In this document: positions 10,711-22,200 of the stretch, one piece after another
Layout: every line of letters starts with the position of its first letter
Numbering within the stretch: the stretch's first letter is position 1
Origin: Myotis daubentonii
Lineage: Eukaryota > Chordata > Mammalia > Chiroptera > Vespertilionidae
NCBI RefSeq assembly: GCF_963259705.1
Contig: NC_081841.1
Coordinates: forward strand, 87,681,063-87,745,062
Direction: 5' to 3'
DNA length: 64,000 nucleotides
Program-made: the position numbers and the translations under genes
Notes under the pieces: generated by a model
The model's input: only the letters and a program-made list of their open reading frames with translations
Database searches by the model: none
Told to the model about the DNA's origin: nothing

Positions 10711-11895
10711 ACGTATCGGAGTTGCTGCTATGATATCTATGCTACAGAAGGTACTATGGAAGAAGTGAATTTTAAGAAGCTTCACTGTGATTTATGACAG
10801 AATTCTTCTTTGGCAACTCATCAGGAAAATTTGCTAGAGATTTCAAATTACTTTTCAATGTTTTTGTAGGTGGGACTGTCATTTAGACTTGCCAAGAGGC
10901 AGCTTGGCTCCATGCAATTTCAGTTGTAAAATCCTGGGTGGGAGGTCAGGAGACTCCATGTATTTCTGATGGAGTATCCAGCCTTGCCTTTTCTAGTTTC
11001 AAATAGCTTGCGGGGGGGGGGGGGGGGATGTAAATGGATTCTTTGGGTAGCACATCATTCGGGCTAGTTTCTTAATGCTCATCTGTTTTATTCCTGCCAA
11101 TTAAGAGCAACAGCTGTCTTACAGGAATGGTGGTTGTTAGGAAGTGACACAGCTGTGGGATTTAAATGAGATAACAGTTGTACAGCCAAGATAAGGCATC
11201 ATTAGAATGCAAAATGCCATAAACCTGATTTATAGCACATATCCAAGGGGGAAAACTTAAACCAAAAATCAACTAAAATAACAACTAGACCAAAAGGAAA
11301 AACAAAACAAAATATCAACCCAGAGATGTCCCAAAGTCAAGTTTTCTCAGACTATTTTAAAAATGAGATTTGAACTGGAAATTGACCAACAGAGATTCCA
11401 ATTACCTCAATTTTCTACAGTGCCTAGAGTTATTAATTTGTTCCTAAGATTTAAATATTTATACAAAATCTGTCCTCTTTTTGTTCAGTACAATTTGACA
11501 TTTTCAAATCCCTAAGCCATAATATGTGACAAAAAGAGTGGACATACTGAACACAAAAATAATGGTCAGTGACTAATATTTGAAAACTGGTATTATCACA
11601 GTAAAAATATCACTTAACCAGTATAATCACTCAGCAACCCAATGGACCCTATATAATTATTTTTTCTTCTTTATTGTGAGAATAGAACCATCAATATGCC
11701 TGCATATTTCAAAAGGAATATAACAATAATAATATAATTAATTATTATAATTAAATTCTGCTACCTAATGTTCCTTACATACATCAAAAGATTTTTTAGA
11801 CTGCCACATCTTTGTTAATGCTACTTCTCTTAGAATACACCCCTTTTCTCATCCCAGAACACCTATATACTATTTATCTTTTATAAACCATATCA
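10711..11895. other. unassigned DNA with a 16-base G run
   Basis: No gene or repeat family recognised across about 1.2 kb. A homopolymer of 16 G lies at 11012-11027. Confidence 0.4.
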
Positions 11896-11902
11896 TATAC
11901 TG

Positions 11903-12490
11903 TAGGGCGTGGCTATAGGGTTAAGCCTCAGACTGACCTGTTGGCAAAGCCACAAACAAGTCCCAGCTTAGAGGGCACAGTCCTCTTAGCATAATTAGGT
12001 TTGACCTTATGACTCTCCCTAGATCCTATCTAGGAAGCTAATGGGCTGAGGGAGATGTAGCAAGTGCTGCCAAAACAAGTGAAACTCACAAGAACATTGT
12101 AACTATGGTGACCACTACCTTGTTTAACTCTGGCTATAAAATAAAGGCTCAGCTTGCCTCTGGATCTCTCTCTCTGTGGCCTCAGCCAGGCACAGAAAGA
12201 TCCACCTAAACCAGCAGTTCTCAACCTGTGGGTCGCGACCATCAGAAAACACATATAGCATATCAGATATTTACATTACGATTCATAACAGTAGCAAAAT
12301 TACAGTTATGATGTAGCAACAAAAATAATTTTATGGTTGGGGTCACCACAACATGAGGAACTGTATTAAAGGGTCGTGGCATTAGGAAGGTTGAGAACCA
12401 CAGCTTATTCTCTTTGTCTGTCATTTCTTCATCCTTTGCCACCCTCCCTCAGGCTTGCAGAACCCTTGGCTGAGCTTCTCAGCACGATTT
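11903..12490 (+). mobile_element. probable solitary retroviral LTR, split by a SPIN-like hAT
   Basis: The block starts 'tgtagggcgtgg' and contains a promoter-like 'ctataaaataaagg' (TATA box overlapping an AATAAA signal) followed by 'ctctggatctctctctctgt', the layout of U3-R-U5 in a gammaretrovirus-like LTR. A hAT element interrupts it (12212-12403) and LTR-like sequence resumes after. I found no second LTR, no internal retroviral genes and no clear target duplication, so boundaries and family are uncertain. Confidence 0.4.
12212..12403 (+). mobile_element. SPIN-like hAT transposon, internally deleted
   Basis: The left end 'cagcagttctcaacctgtgg' continues 'gtcgcgacc', and the right end reads 'aggttgagaacca', so the terminal inverted repeats match the SPIN hAT family. 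The internal motifs 'ccatcagaaaacacatat', 'gatatttacattacgattc' and 'aattttatggttggggtcac' agree with SPIN in order. SPIN is known for patchy spread across distant tetrapods, including bats, attributed to horizontal transfer. Segments after the left end and in the middle are missing. I could not recover the 8-bp target duplication. Non-coding. Confidence 0.85.
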
Positions 12491-12794
12491 ACAAATTCTT
12501 CATGATCTCTTTTAGGATTCTCTCAACTAAAATTAATATATTCCTACTTTGAATTTCTATCTCAGTTTATCTATGTCTTATGCCACCTATACCTTTCTCC
12601 TTGGGATTATAGTTACTTAAGCACATGCTTTATCTTCTTTAATCCATAGTCCTTTGAAGCCAAAATGCAGGTATGACTGATGTTGGGAACTATTTTGTTC
12701 TACCAAAAAAGTGCTAAAAAAGAAAAAAATAAAGTTGCTTGAACAAGCTACTTTAGAGGTTCTGGAAGGAGAGCCCACTTATTATTTTTAGTTT
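12491..12794. other. unassigned DNA
   Basis: About 300 bases between an LTR-like unit and a truncated L1, with nothing recognised. Confidence 0.35.
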
Positions 12795-14180
12795 TTATCA
12801 AAGAAATCAGCATCAAAATGAAAAGGGAACCTACTATATGGGAAAACATATTTGCCAATGATACATCTGATAAAGGGTTAATTTCCAAAATATATAAAGT
12901 ACTCATACAACTCAATAAAAGGAAGACAAACAATTAAAAAATGGCAGAGAACCTAAATAGACACTTCTCTAAAGAGAACACACAGATGGCCAAGAGACAT
13001 ATGAAAAAAATGCTTAATATCAGTAATTAACAGAGATATGCAAATTAAAAGAAAAATGAGGTACCACCTCCCACCTGCAAGAATGGCTACCATTAATAAG
13101 TCAACAAACAACGAGTGCTGGGGAAGATGTGGAGAAAAAGGAACCCTAGTACACTGCTGGTGAGAATGCAGACTGGTATAACCATTATGAAAAACAGTGT
13201 GGAGTTTCCTCAAAAATTAAAAATGGAATTTCCACTTAACCCTGTGATCCCACTCCTAGAATGTATCCTAAAAACCCAGAAATACCAATCAGAAAGAATA
13301 TATGCACCCCTATATTCATAGCATTGTTCTTTACGATAGCTAAGATCTGTAAACAGCCCCAGTGCCCATCAGAAGGTGAATGGATTAAAAAACTGTGGTA
13401 TATTTATACAATGGAAAACTATGCAGCTGTAAAAAAGAAGGATCTCTTACCCTTTGAGACAGCATGGAGGGATCTGTAGAATATTATGCTGAGCAAAATA
13501 AACTAGTCAGAGAAAGACAAGTATCAGATGATTTTACTTATATGTGGAATCTAATGAACAAAATAAACTGATGAACATAAAAGGTCCAGAGACATGGAAG
13601 CATGCAACAGACATATTTCAGAGGGAGGTAATAGGGGAGAGATTAATCAATGAACTTTTATGTTTACTAGAGGCCCAGTACATGAAATTCGTGCACTTGG
13701 GGGAGTCCCTAAACCCAGATTACGAGAGGGTGCAGGCCAGGCCAAGGGACCTCACTGATGCACGATCAGAGCCAGGGAGGGATGCGGTAAGTTGGCCAGC
13801 CAGGGAGGGACTGCAGGAGGGCTCCAGGGTGTGTCCGGCCCATCTTGCTCAGTTCCGATCAGCTGGACCCCAGCAGCAAGCTAACCTACCGGTTGAAGCA
13901 TCTACCTCCTGGTGGTCTGTGCACATCATAGTGAGCAGTTGAGTGGCCTTAGCATATCATTAGCATATTATGCTTTGATTGCTTCAATGGCCGACCAGAC
14001 GACCAGACACTTAGCATATTAGGCTTTTATTATATAGTATAATGCATAGCCCATGAACAAATAATAGTGTGGGGAAGACCTGGGGAGGGGGCAGGAGTGG
14101 GGTGAAAGGGATCATTAGGTGGGTAGAAGGGGGACATCTGTGATAGTTTCAACAATTAAGTAAAAAAAGAAAGAAAAGAT
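12795..14180 (+). mobile_element. LINE-1 3' fragment, split by a Helitron
   Basis: A 5'-truncated L1. From about 12800 it follows the last part of ORF2 in broken frames. A readable segment at 13115-13479 includes residues like 'NPVIPLLECI', 'FIALFFTIAKICKQP' and 'WYIYTMENYAAVKKKDLLPF', the conserved ORF2 C-terminus. The 3' UTR follows and ends in an A-rich tail ('aagtaaaaaaagaaagaaaa', about 14158-14178). A Helitron at 13667-14039 interrupts the 3' UTR. Stops and frameshifts make it inert. Confidence 0.88.
13667..14039 (-). mobile_element. HeliBat-type Helitron inside an L1
   Basis: A minus-strand Helitron. CTAG (13667-13670), the hairpin region 'acatgaaattcgtgcac' and the plus-strand right end 'aggcttttattatatagta' mark its termini. 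The second base of its 5' end appears mutated (TA instead of TC). Flanks are A and T. It interrupts L1 3' UTR sequence, so it is younger than that L1. The ORF across its left part is an accident of GC-rich content. Confidence 0.9.
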
Positions 14181-14694
14181 AAAGGGCTGGAATTTAAGAG
14201 AGATGCATAAGAGAGAGGACAGAAGATGCAAAATCTTGTACAGGATAGAAGATCAGATAAATTAACCCAGATAATGAATGGGCTGCCTGTTGTAATCTGG
14301 TCATAGCTTGGGCTGAATGCTAAGCTTATTACATCAGAATTTCATAAATTACTTGAGAGAGGACATTGGGAGAAAGATTTCCACAAAATATTGTGTTTAT
14401 ATATGGAGGCACAGTATTTAGATTGTTGCTGTTCCTGTGTTAATGCATAGTACATATATTTCTAATGTCTAATTTTGACAGGTTTGTTTGTTTGTGATCC
14501 TGAAATATCCTAGTACAGGCCTTTAGTAGAAAGAGAAGTCATCTAGCTAGAATTGATTTGTTGTCATTTTCCAAATTTAACTTGGGCATAGTAACTATAA
14601 TCCAATATACAATATGTGAGAGAAATAACAAATTAGTAGGTGATTTCAAAGAGAAAACAAAAGAGGACTTTTGACTACAATGTTAAAAAAGGAC
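14181..14694. other. unassigned DNA
   Basis: Nothing recognised over about 510 bases. Confidence 0.4.
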
Positions 14695-14830
14695 TTCATT
14701 CATTCATTCATCCATTCAATTAATAGGTAGTATTTGAGTGACTGTATTTCAAGTCCTGGACCTCATAGAGTTTTTGTTCTGGTTGGGGATATATATATCT
14801 CCAATAAATTACATAAATAACTGCAAAATC
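14695..14830 (-). repeat. LINE-2 3' end relic
   Basis: Begins with 'cattcattcattcatccat', then 'tatttgagtgactgtatttc', 'aagtcctggacctcatagag' and 'ccaataaattacataaataa'. This matches the reverse complement of an L2 3' end with its short tandem tail. A Helitron inserted at its right side. Confidence 0.6.
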
Positions 14831-14833
14831 ACA

Positions 14834-15996
14834 TCCTATCTAATAAAAGAGAAACATGGTAATTGGAGTACGACCGATACCCTTTTCATTGGCTAATCAG
14901 CGAGATATGCAAATTAACTGTCAGCCAAGATGGCGGCCGGCAGCCAGGCAGCTTGAAACTAACATGAGGCTTGCTTGCCTCAGTGACGGAGGAAACCAAC
15001 GTTCCCCGCCTGCCGCTGCAGGCCTCTGAGCGGGCAGTTTAAGAAACATTGTAACAAATACGCCCAACTTCAGCCAGCAGATTGGCAACATTGTAAGCAA
15101 AGGCCAGAAACCTACTTTCAGCCAGAGGCCTAAGAGCTGGAGCCAAGCCTCAAGCTAAAGCTGGCCCAAAATTAAAAAAAAAAAAAAAAAAAAAAAAGGA
15201 AAAAAGGAGCGTTTGGGAGTTCAGTCACCCCCAGCCTGAAAACAGCCCTCAGCCCCTCACCCAGGCTGGCCAGGCACCCCAGTGGGGACCCCCACCCTGA
15301 TCCAGGACACCCTTTAGGGCAAACCAGCCGGCCCCACCCATGCACCAGGCCTCTACCCTATATAGTAAAAGGGTAACATGCCTCCTGGCACCGGGATCAG
15401 CGTGACAGGGGGCAGCGCCCAAACCCCCTGATCGCCCTGCGGCTCTGTGTGTGACAGGGGGTGGGGCCACAACCTCCCTATCCACCCTGCTCTGTGCCTG
15501 ATAGGGGGGAGCTCCCTCCCCCCCCACGGGCCCTGCTCTGTGTGTGACGGGGTAGAGCCATAACCTCCCCATCAGCCCTGCCCTGAGTGTGAGAGTGGTT
15601 GCGCCCCAACCCCCTGATCCGCCCGGCTCTGTGGGTGATAGAGGGCAGCACCCCAACCCCCTGATGGGCCCTGCTCTGTGCGTGACAGGGTACAGAGCCC
15701 CAACCCCCCTGATGGGCCCTGCTCTTTGTGTGACAGGGGGTTGCTCCACAACCTCCCCATCAACCCTGCCTTGAGTGTGACAGGGGGCGGCGCCCCAACT
15801 CCCCAATTGGCCCTGCTCTGAGCCCGACCAGGGGCTGCACCTAGGGATTGGGCCTGCCCTCTGCCACCCGGGAGCAGGCCTAAGCCAGCAGGTCGTTATC
15901 TCCCGAGGGGTCCTAGACTGCGAGAGGGCACAGGCCAGGCTGAGGGACCCCCCCTCCCCCCCCGAGTGCACAAATTTTTGTGCACCGGGCCTCTAG
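14834..15996 (+). mobile_element. composite (two-unit) Helitron
   Basis: A 1163-base rolling-circle element between A (14833) and T (15997). Unit A (14834-15355) starts 'tcctatctaataaaagag' and ends '...aggcctcta'. Unit B (15356-15996) starts 'ccctatatagtaaaaggg' and ends 'gggcctctag' after the hairpin 'gtgcacaaatttttgtgcac'. Unit A lacks the final G of CTAG, so only unit B has a complete terminator. Unit A carries 'attggctaatcag' (an inverted CCAAT-like motif), an octamer and 'aagatggcggc', plus an A-rich run at about 15173-15197. Unit B holds a 47-bp minisatellite. The 240-residue minus-strand ORF across it is low-complexity and not a credible protein. Confidence 0.92.
15435..15840. repeat. 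minisatellite, unit about 47 bp, about 9 copies, inside a Helitron
   Basis: The pattern 'gctctgtgtgtgacaggg' recurs at about 15442, 15489, 15535, 15580, 15626, 15673, 15721, 15768 and 15815, a spacing of 45-48 bases. Each unit also carries a variant of 'ccccaaccccctgatgggcc'. Units differ by several substitutions, so the array is not brand new. The similar region of the second composite copy (28247-28707) lacks this array. Confidence 0.9.
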
Positions 15997-15997
15997 T

Positions 15998-16339
15998 ATA
16001 TAATAATAGTTAATGAGGTAATTGATGTATGTTTGACATATTACCTAAAACCTACTAAGCAAATGTTAAATAAATATCAGCTATTCCAATGATTAGTTTT
16101 TAATCTGAAAATGGTGTAACAAAAGGTGTTTGAGCAAGGAAATGAAAATTATTGAAGATGTTTTCTGATGCTTAATCTGGAATTAATTTGAACTTGAAAC
16201 AGAAAGTGACTAAAATTTAAGACTCTGTTCCCTCTCAAATCTATTCTACAAATTTTATAAATGAGGGCATCCATAATGGGAAGGAAGAGGTAGGATCATA
16301 TATTTGATATGAATGGAGCTAGAATTGACCTAGAGTAAC
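15998..16339. other. unassigned DNA
   Basis: About 340 bases with nothing recognised. Confidence 0.4.
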
Positions 16340-17140
16340 TAATTTGAAAAAGGACAAAAGAATGCAGAGATTTGGAGCATGAGTAACCATAGATGGTGGT
16401 GATATTCAAAGAACTTGGGGACATAGCACTAGGAGCAGGTTCATGAGGTGGATAATGAAGTACATTCGGACTTACTGAGGTTGAGATGCTGAGATTTTCA
16501 GGTGGAGACTTTCAGAGAGGCAATGGGGTAAATATTTATATTTGGGAGTCACTTGCATAGAGTTATAGCTACAACTGTTGGAATATATGAAATTACCTTT
16601 GAAGAAAGACAATAAAAATTAGCTGGTTCCCACCTGGCTGATGTGGCTCAGTGGTTGAGCTCAACCTATGAACCACAAGGTCACCATTAAATTCCTGGTC
16701 AGGGCACATGCTCGAGTTGTGGGCTTGACCCCTGGTGGGGAGCATGCAGGAGGCAGCTGATCAAGGATTCTCTCTCATCATTGATGTTTTTCTTTCTCCC
16801 TATCCCTTCCTCTCTGAAATCAATAAAAAATATATTTTAAAAAATTAGGGATTCCCTAAATTTGGGGTTGACAGGAAAAAAAAGTCTGTGAAAGAGAAGG
16901 GGAGCGAGTAAGGCAAAAGAATCATGAATGTGCAGGGTTAATGCAGCCCTATAGGTTAGGAATTCTAGAGGATAGTGGTTTCAAATTCCTGAGAAAGCTC
17001 AAAGAGAATGACAGTTGAGCAAGGCTGTTGGATTTGGCCATAGGAGATCATTGATGACCATCACAAGGACAATTTTAGAAATCTTGTGTGGGGGTGGCCA
17101 GATTATAACACTTTGAGGAATACCCATGAATTGAAGACAG
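16340..17140 (-). repeat. LINE-2 relic, split by a Ves SINE
   Basis: Antisense L2: 'gaggttgagatgctgagatt', 'ggtggagactttcagag', 'tatttgggagtcacttgcat' and 'aattacctttgaag' before the SINE, then 'aaagagaaggggagcgag', 'ggccataggagatcattgat' and 'gaccatcacaagg' after it. These follow the antisense order of L2 ORF2 and 3' UTR. The interruption at 16623-16839 is a Ves SINE. Confidence 0.65.
16623..16839 (+). mobile_element. Ves-type SINE with 9-bp target duplication
   Basis: A tRNA-derived bat SINE. The head 'cacctggctgatgtggctca' holds the A-box region, 'taaattcctggtcagggcac' covers the B-box region, and the tail is 'tctctcatcattgatg' then 'ctctctgaaatcaataaaaa'. The duplication 'aaaaattag' lies at 16614-16622 and 16840-16848, showing L1-type insertion. 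Confidence 0.92.
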
Positions 17141-17829
17141 AGAACATGGATTACTCTGAAGAAAAGTTGGGTGGCAAAATTGAAGAGCCTGGTAATAAAA
17201 TCATTTAGGCTGAGGGAATAGCAGTGATGAAGAAAAGTTTTCTTAGAATGCAGGAAAGTTGAGCTAGAATCTACATTTGATGGTGTTTTATGCTTTGGCT
17301 TTTTTATTTGGCTAAATTAAATAATCTGGAATCAAATGAAATTGAACCAGTTGCAGTCTTAAAATGCACCAAACCCAATGCTATTCCAATTTGTCGTAGA
17401 AAAGTGATGTAATTACATTTGTAAATGATCAAAACTGGCCGTAAAATGGCTAGGCCTCTAGGAGTGGTCCATCCTACTTGCTAGTGATGGTAGACCCTGC
17501 CAGACAAATAATGCTTATGCTGGGCTCCTGGTAGTGGTAATGAACAGTATAATAACAAATTTTAATGTTATACTGGCATCCTAGAATGTAATCTGATCAT
17601 ATCACTATAAATGGACCCACAGCTATTTGCATTTCCAATTTTGATTTAATGACATGATAATTATTGATTCCCATTTCTACTTGGAGCTTGAAGAATGTGT
17701 ATTACATATGAGTGAATGTATCTGGGTATTTGTGTGTGTCATAATTACTAGTTATTGAATGCTACTAGTTTGAAGGCACAATAAAATGGATTAGACATAT
17801 CTATAATCATCATTCTTGCCCTACATGAT
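17141..17829. other. unassigned DNA
   Basis: About 690 bases with no gene or repeat that I can name. Confidence 0.4.
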
Positions 17830-17950
17830 AGAGAATATTATTCTACATTTATAAATGAAGAAACTGGAATTTCAGAAGTTAAGTATTTTATTCAAGGTCA
17901 CACAGCTAGTGGGGAATTATAGATGAGATGCAAACCCAGCTCTGCCTTTC
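17830..17950 (-). repeat. MIR SINE relic
   Basis: 'aaatgaagaaactggaattt', 'attcaaggtcacacagctag' and 'tgcaaacccagctctgcc' are the reverse complement of the MIR core in order. Confidence 0.8.
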
Positions 17951-18680
17951 ACACTCTTTCCCCTTTTTTGCATGTATAAAGGGGGAACAAACATAGGAAT
18001 ATGGTACACTTTATAAGGGATAGGAGAAAGCTATTACTGGAAATTGTGTCCTGAATTGTATTGAATTCATTAAGTGATCTAGTTTTTCTTCATCTGTAAT
18101 GAAACTTGTGGAAAGTGGGAGTTGGAAGGGATCTTAGAGATCTTCATTTCTGGAAACTAAGGCAGAGATTTGCTTACCATCACCCAGACTATTCATGAGC
18201 TGGGACCACAAAGGCTCTTCTGCCTTCAAGTTCTTAGTCTACTTTCTTAGATCTAGCTTAAAGTATATAAAGAAAAGTTCATTTATGGATTTTTCAGTGA
18301 TCTGCTTCCATCATGTAAAGACTTCTTAGCATTCTGGGCAGAATCTCCTTCTAAGTCTCAGGTGCTTGAACTCACTTGGACTTTGTTATGCCAAGACGTT
18401 TTCTCAGTAGAGTTCTACCTATTACATTTTGACTGATATTTCATTTTTCTTTTACAAGCTGAGCAACATAAGGCTCTAAGATATATGGTGTAAAAGTACT
18501 TGTTAAAAAAAGGAATAATGCCATGTCAAAGAGGTTTATATTGGCAGTTTAATTGGAAATATTGCAATTAGCATGAAACATCTCAATTGATATGAGTTTG
18601 ATATTCCTATTAAATAAGAGAGAGAAAACCTCTACACATTATTATCAGCATCATACAAATGATGGTTAATACCTCAATTT
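17951..18680. other. unassigned DNA, possible old SINE at 18115-18235
   Basis: 'gagttggaagggatcttaga', 'ctggaaactaaggcagaga' and 'catgagctgggaccacaaag' resemble a MIR-related antisense relic. The rest is unrecognised. Confidence 0.4.
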
Positions 18681-18887
18681 TTAAGAAATGTATTTTTATT
18701 GATTTCAGAGAGGAAGAAAGAAAGAGATAGAACATCAATGATGAGAGGGAATCATTGATCTGCTGCCACCTGCATACTCCCTACTGGGGATCAAGCCCAC
18801 AACCCAGGCATGTACCCTGAACTGGAATCAACTGTGACCTCCTGATTCATAGGTTGATGCTCAACCACTGAACCAGGCGGGCAGGCT
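18681..18887 (-). mobile_element. Ves-type SINE
   Basis: The reverse complement of a Ves SINE: tail 'tatttttattgatttcagag', then 'caatgatgagagggaatcat', 'ggggatcaagcccacaaccc' and the head 'ctcaaccactgaaccaggc'. Target duplication not resolved. Confidence 0.9.
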
Positions 18888-19275
18888 GATAATGCATTTT
18901 TTTTTTAATACAATGGTATTTTATTAAGGTATCACTATTGGTGACGATCTTTCGGGTATTTTATGCTTATCTAGAATAAAGTCCAAAGCTTCTCTCTTTT
19001 TTTTGCCCTTGACATTTTTTTTTTAATTTTATCTCTTTATTGATTAAAGTATTACATATGTGTCCTTATCTCCCCATTACCCCCCATCCTCCCCTACTCA
19101 TGCCCTCACCCCCTGTTGTCTGTGTCCATTGGTTAGGCTTATATGCATGCATACATGTCCTTTGGCTGATCTCTCCCCCTTACCCCCACCCTCCCCTACC
19201 TTCCTTCTAAGGTTTGACGGTCTCATTGATGTTTCTTTGTCTCTGGATCTGCTTTTATTCATAAGTTTATGTTCA

Positions 19276-22200
19276 TTATATTCCATAAATGAGTGAGATC
19301 ATGTGATATTTATCTTTCTCTGACTGGCTTATTTCACTTAGCATAATGCTCTCCAGGTCCACCCATTCTGTTGCAAATGGCAAGAACTCTTTCTTTTTTA
19401 TTGCCAAATAGTATTCCATTGTGTAGAGGTACCAGTTTTTTAATCCACTCATCTGCTGATGGGCACTAAGGCTGTTTCCAAATCTTAGCTATGGTGAATT
19501 GTGCTGCTATGAACATAGCGGTGCATATATCCTTTCTAATTGGTGTTTCTAGTTTCTTGGGATATATTCCTAGAAGTGGGATCATTGGGTCAAATGGGAG
19601 TTCCATTTTTAATTTTTTGAGGAAAGTCCATACTGTTCGCCACAGTGGCTGTACCAGTCTGCATTCCCACCAGCAGTGCATGAGGGTTCCTTTTTCTCTG
19701 CATCCTCACCAGCACTTGTTGTTTGTTGATGATAGCCATTATGACAGGTATGAGATGATATCTCATTGTTGTAAATTGCATCTGTGCGATGATTAGTGAC
19801 TTTGAGCATGTTTTCATATGTCTCTTGGCCTTCCTTCTGTCTTCTTTTGAAAAGTATCTATTTAGGTCCATTGCCCACTTTTTGATTGGGTTGTTTATCT
19901 TCCTTTTGTTAAGTTGTATGAGTTTCCTATAAATGTTGGAGATTAAACACTTATCGGTGATAACATTGGCAAATATGTTCTCCCATGCACTGGGCTTTCT
20001 TGTTGTTTTGTTGATGGTTTCATTTGCTGTGAAAAAGCTTTTTATTTTGATGTAGTCCCATTTGTTTATTTTCTCTTTAGTTTCCATTGCCCTAGGAGCG
20101 GTATCAGTGAAGATATACCTTCGGCATATTTCTGAGATTTTGCTACCTGTGGATTCCTCTAGTATTTTTATGGTTTTCCATCTTACATTTAAATCCTTTA
20201 TCCATTTTGGGTTTATTTTTGTGTATGGTGTAAGTTGGTGGTCTAGTTTTATTTTTTTTGCATATATCTGTCCAATTTTCCCAACACCATTTATTGAAGA
20301 GACTGTCTTGACTCCATTGTATGTTCATGCCTCCTTTGTCAAATATTAATTGAGCATAATGGCTTGGGTCGATTTCTGGGTTCTCTATTCTATTCCATTG
20401 ATCTATATGTCTGTTCTTGTGCCAGTACCAGGCTGTTTTGAGGACAGTGGCTTTGTAATACAGCTTGATATCTGGTATTGAGATCCCACCTACTTTGTTC
20501 TTTTTCAGGATTGCTGCAGTTATTCGGGGTCTTTTCTTATTCCAGATGAATTTTTGGAAAGTTTGTTCTAGGTCTGTGAAATATGCTGTTGGTATTTTAA
20601 TGGGGAGTGCATTGACTCTGTAGATTGCTTTAGGTAGTATGGACATTTTGATGATGTTGATTCTACCAATCCATGAATACAGTATGTTCTTCCATCTGTT
20701 TATGTCTTCCTCTATCTCTTTTTTCAGTGTCCTGTAGTTTTCCGCATATAGGTCTTTTACCTCCTTAGTTAAGTTTATTCCTAGGTATCTTATTTTTTTT
20801 TGGAGTGATGGTAAATGGGATTGGTTTTTTAGTCTCTCTTTCTGTAAGTTCATTATTGGCGTATAGAAATGCCATAGATTTCTTGGCGTTAATTTTGTAT
20901 CCTGCTACATTGCCAAATTCATTTATTAAGTCTAATCGTTTTTTTGATGGAGTCTTTAGGGTTTTCTATGTACACTATCATGTCATATACTAAAAAGGAA
21001 AGTTTTACTTCTTTTCCAATTTGGATGCCTTTTATTTCTTCTTCTTGTCTGATTGCAATGGCTAGTACTTCCAGTACTATGTCGAACAGGAGTGGTGAGG
21101 GTGGGCATCCCTGTCCTGTTCCTGTTCTTAGGGGAAATAGTTTTAGTTTTTGCCCTTTCAGTATGATGTTGGCTGTGGGTTTGTCATATATGGCTTTTAT
21201 TATGTTGAGGTATGATCCTTCTATCCCTCCATGCTGAGTTTTTATCAAGAAAGGGTGTTGGATTTTGTCAAATGCCTTTTCTGCATCAATTGATATGACT
21301 ATGTGATTTTTATCTATCAATTTGTTTTTGTGATGTATCACATTTATTGATTTGCGGATATTGTACCATCCTTGCATCCCTGAGATAAATCCTACTTGGT
21401 CATGGTATATGATCTTTCTGATGTACTGCTGGATCTGATTTGCTAGGATTTTGTTGAGGATTTTGACATCTATGTTCATGAGGGATATTGGCCTGTAATT
21501 CTCTTTCATTGTGTTGTCTTTGTCTGGTTTTGGTATTAGGGTGATGTTGGCTTCATAGAATGAGCTTGGAATAGTCTAAGGAGGATAGGTTTTAATTCTT
21601 CCTTGAATGTTTGGTAGAACTCCCCTGTGAAGCTGTCTGGCCCCGGGCTTTTGTTTGCTGGAAGCTTTTTGATGACTGCTTCAATTTCTTCCATAGTTAT
21701 TGGCCTATTGAGATTTTTAGAATCTTCCTGATTGAGTTTTGAAAGGTTGTATTTTTCTAGGAATATGTCCATTTCCTCCAGGTTGTCTAGTTTGTTAGAA
21801 TAGAGTTGTTCATAATATTTTTTAACAATCCTTTGTATTTCTGTGGGGTCTGTTGTTATTGCGCCTCTTTCATTTCTGATTTTGTTTATTTGGGTCCTGT
21901 CTCTTTGCTTTTTGGTGAGCCTGGCTAGAGGTTCATCAATCTTGTTTATCCTTTCAAAGAACCAGCTCTTGGTTTCATTGATCTTTTATATTGTTTTTTT
22001 TTTGGTCTCTATGTCATTTATTTCTGCTCTAATCTTTATTATCTCCTTACTTCTTCTCACTCTGGGTTTTTCTTGTTGTTCTCTTTCTAATTCCTTGAGT
22101 TGTAGAGTTAGATAATTTATTGCCATTTTTCTTGTTCTTTGCTGATTTTTTTGTGTAGAGGATTTATTCAGTGATGTCAGTGGTGTATTAAAGTCCCCTA

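Noticed and set aside
15435..15840. Regularly spaced repeats resembling a CRISPR array
   Set aside because: The repeats are diverged, there are no unique spacers of constant length, and the sequence is a eukaryotic minisatellite inside a transposon.
15249..15971. A 240-residue minus-strand ORF, the longest in the window
   Set aside because: It runs through the GC-rich 47-bp minisatellite of a Helitron. The protein is a low-complexity repeat with no domain, and an equally open frame exists on the other strand.
20062..20349. Plus-strand hydrophobic ORFs across 19.5-22.5 kb
   Set aside because: They are antisense shadows of L1 ORF2.
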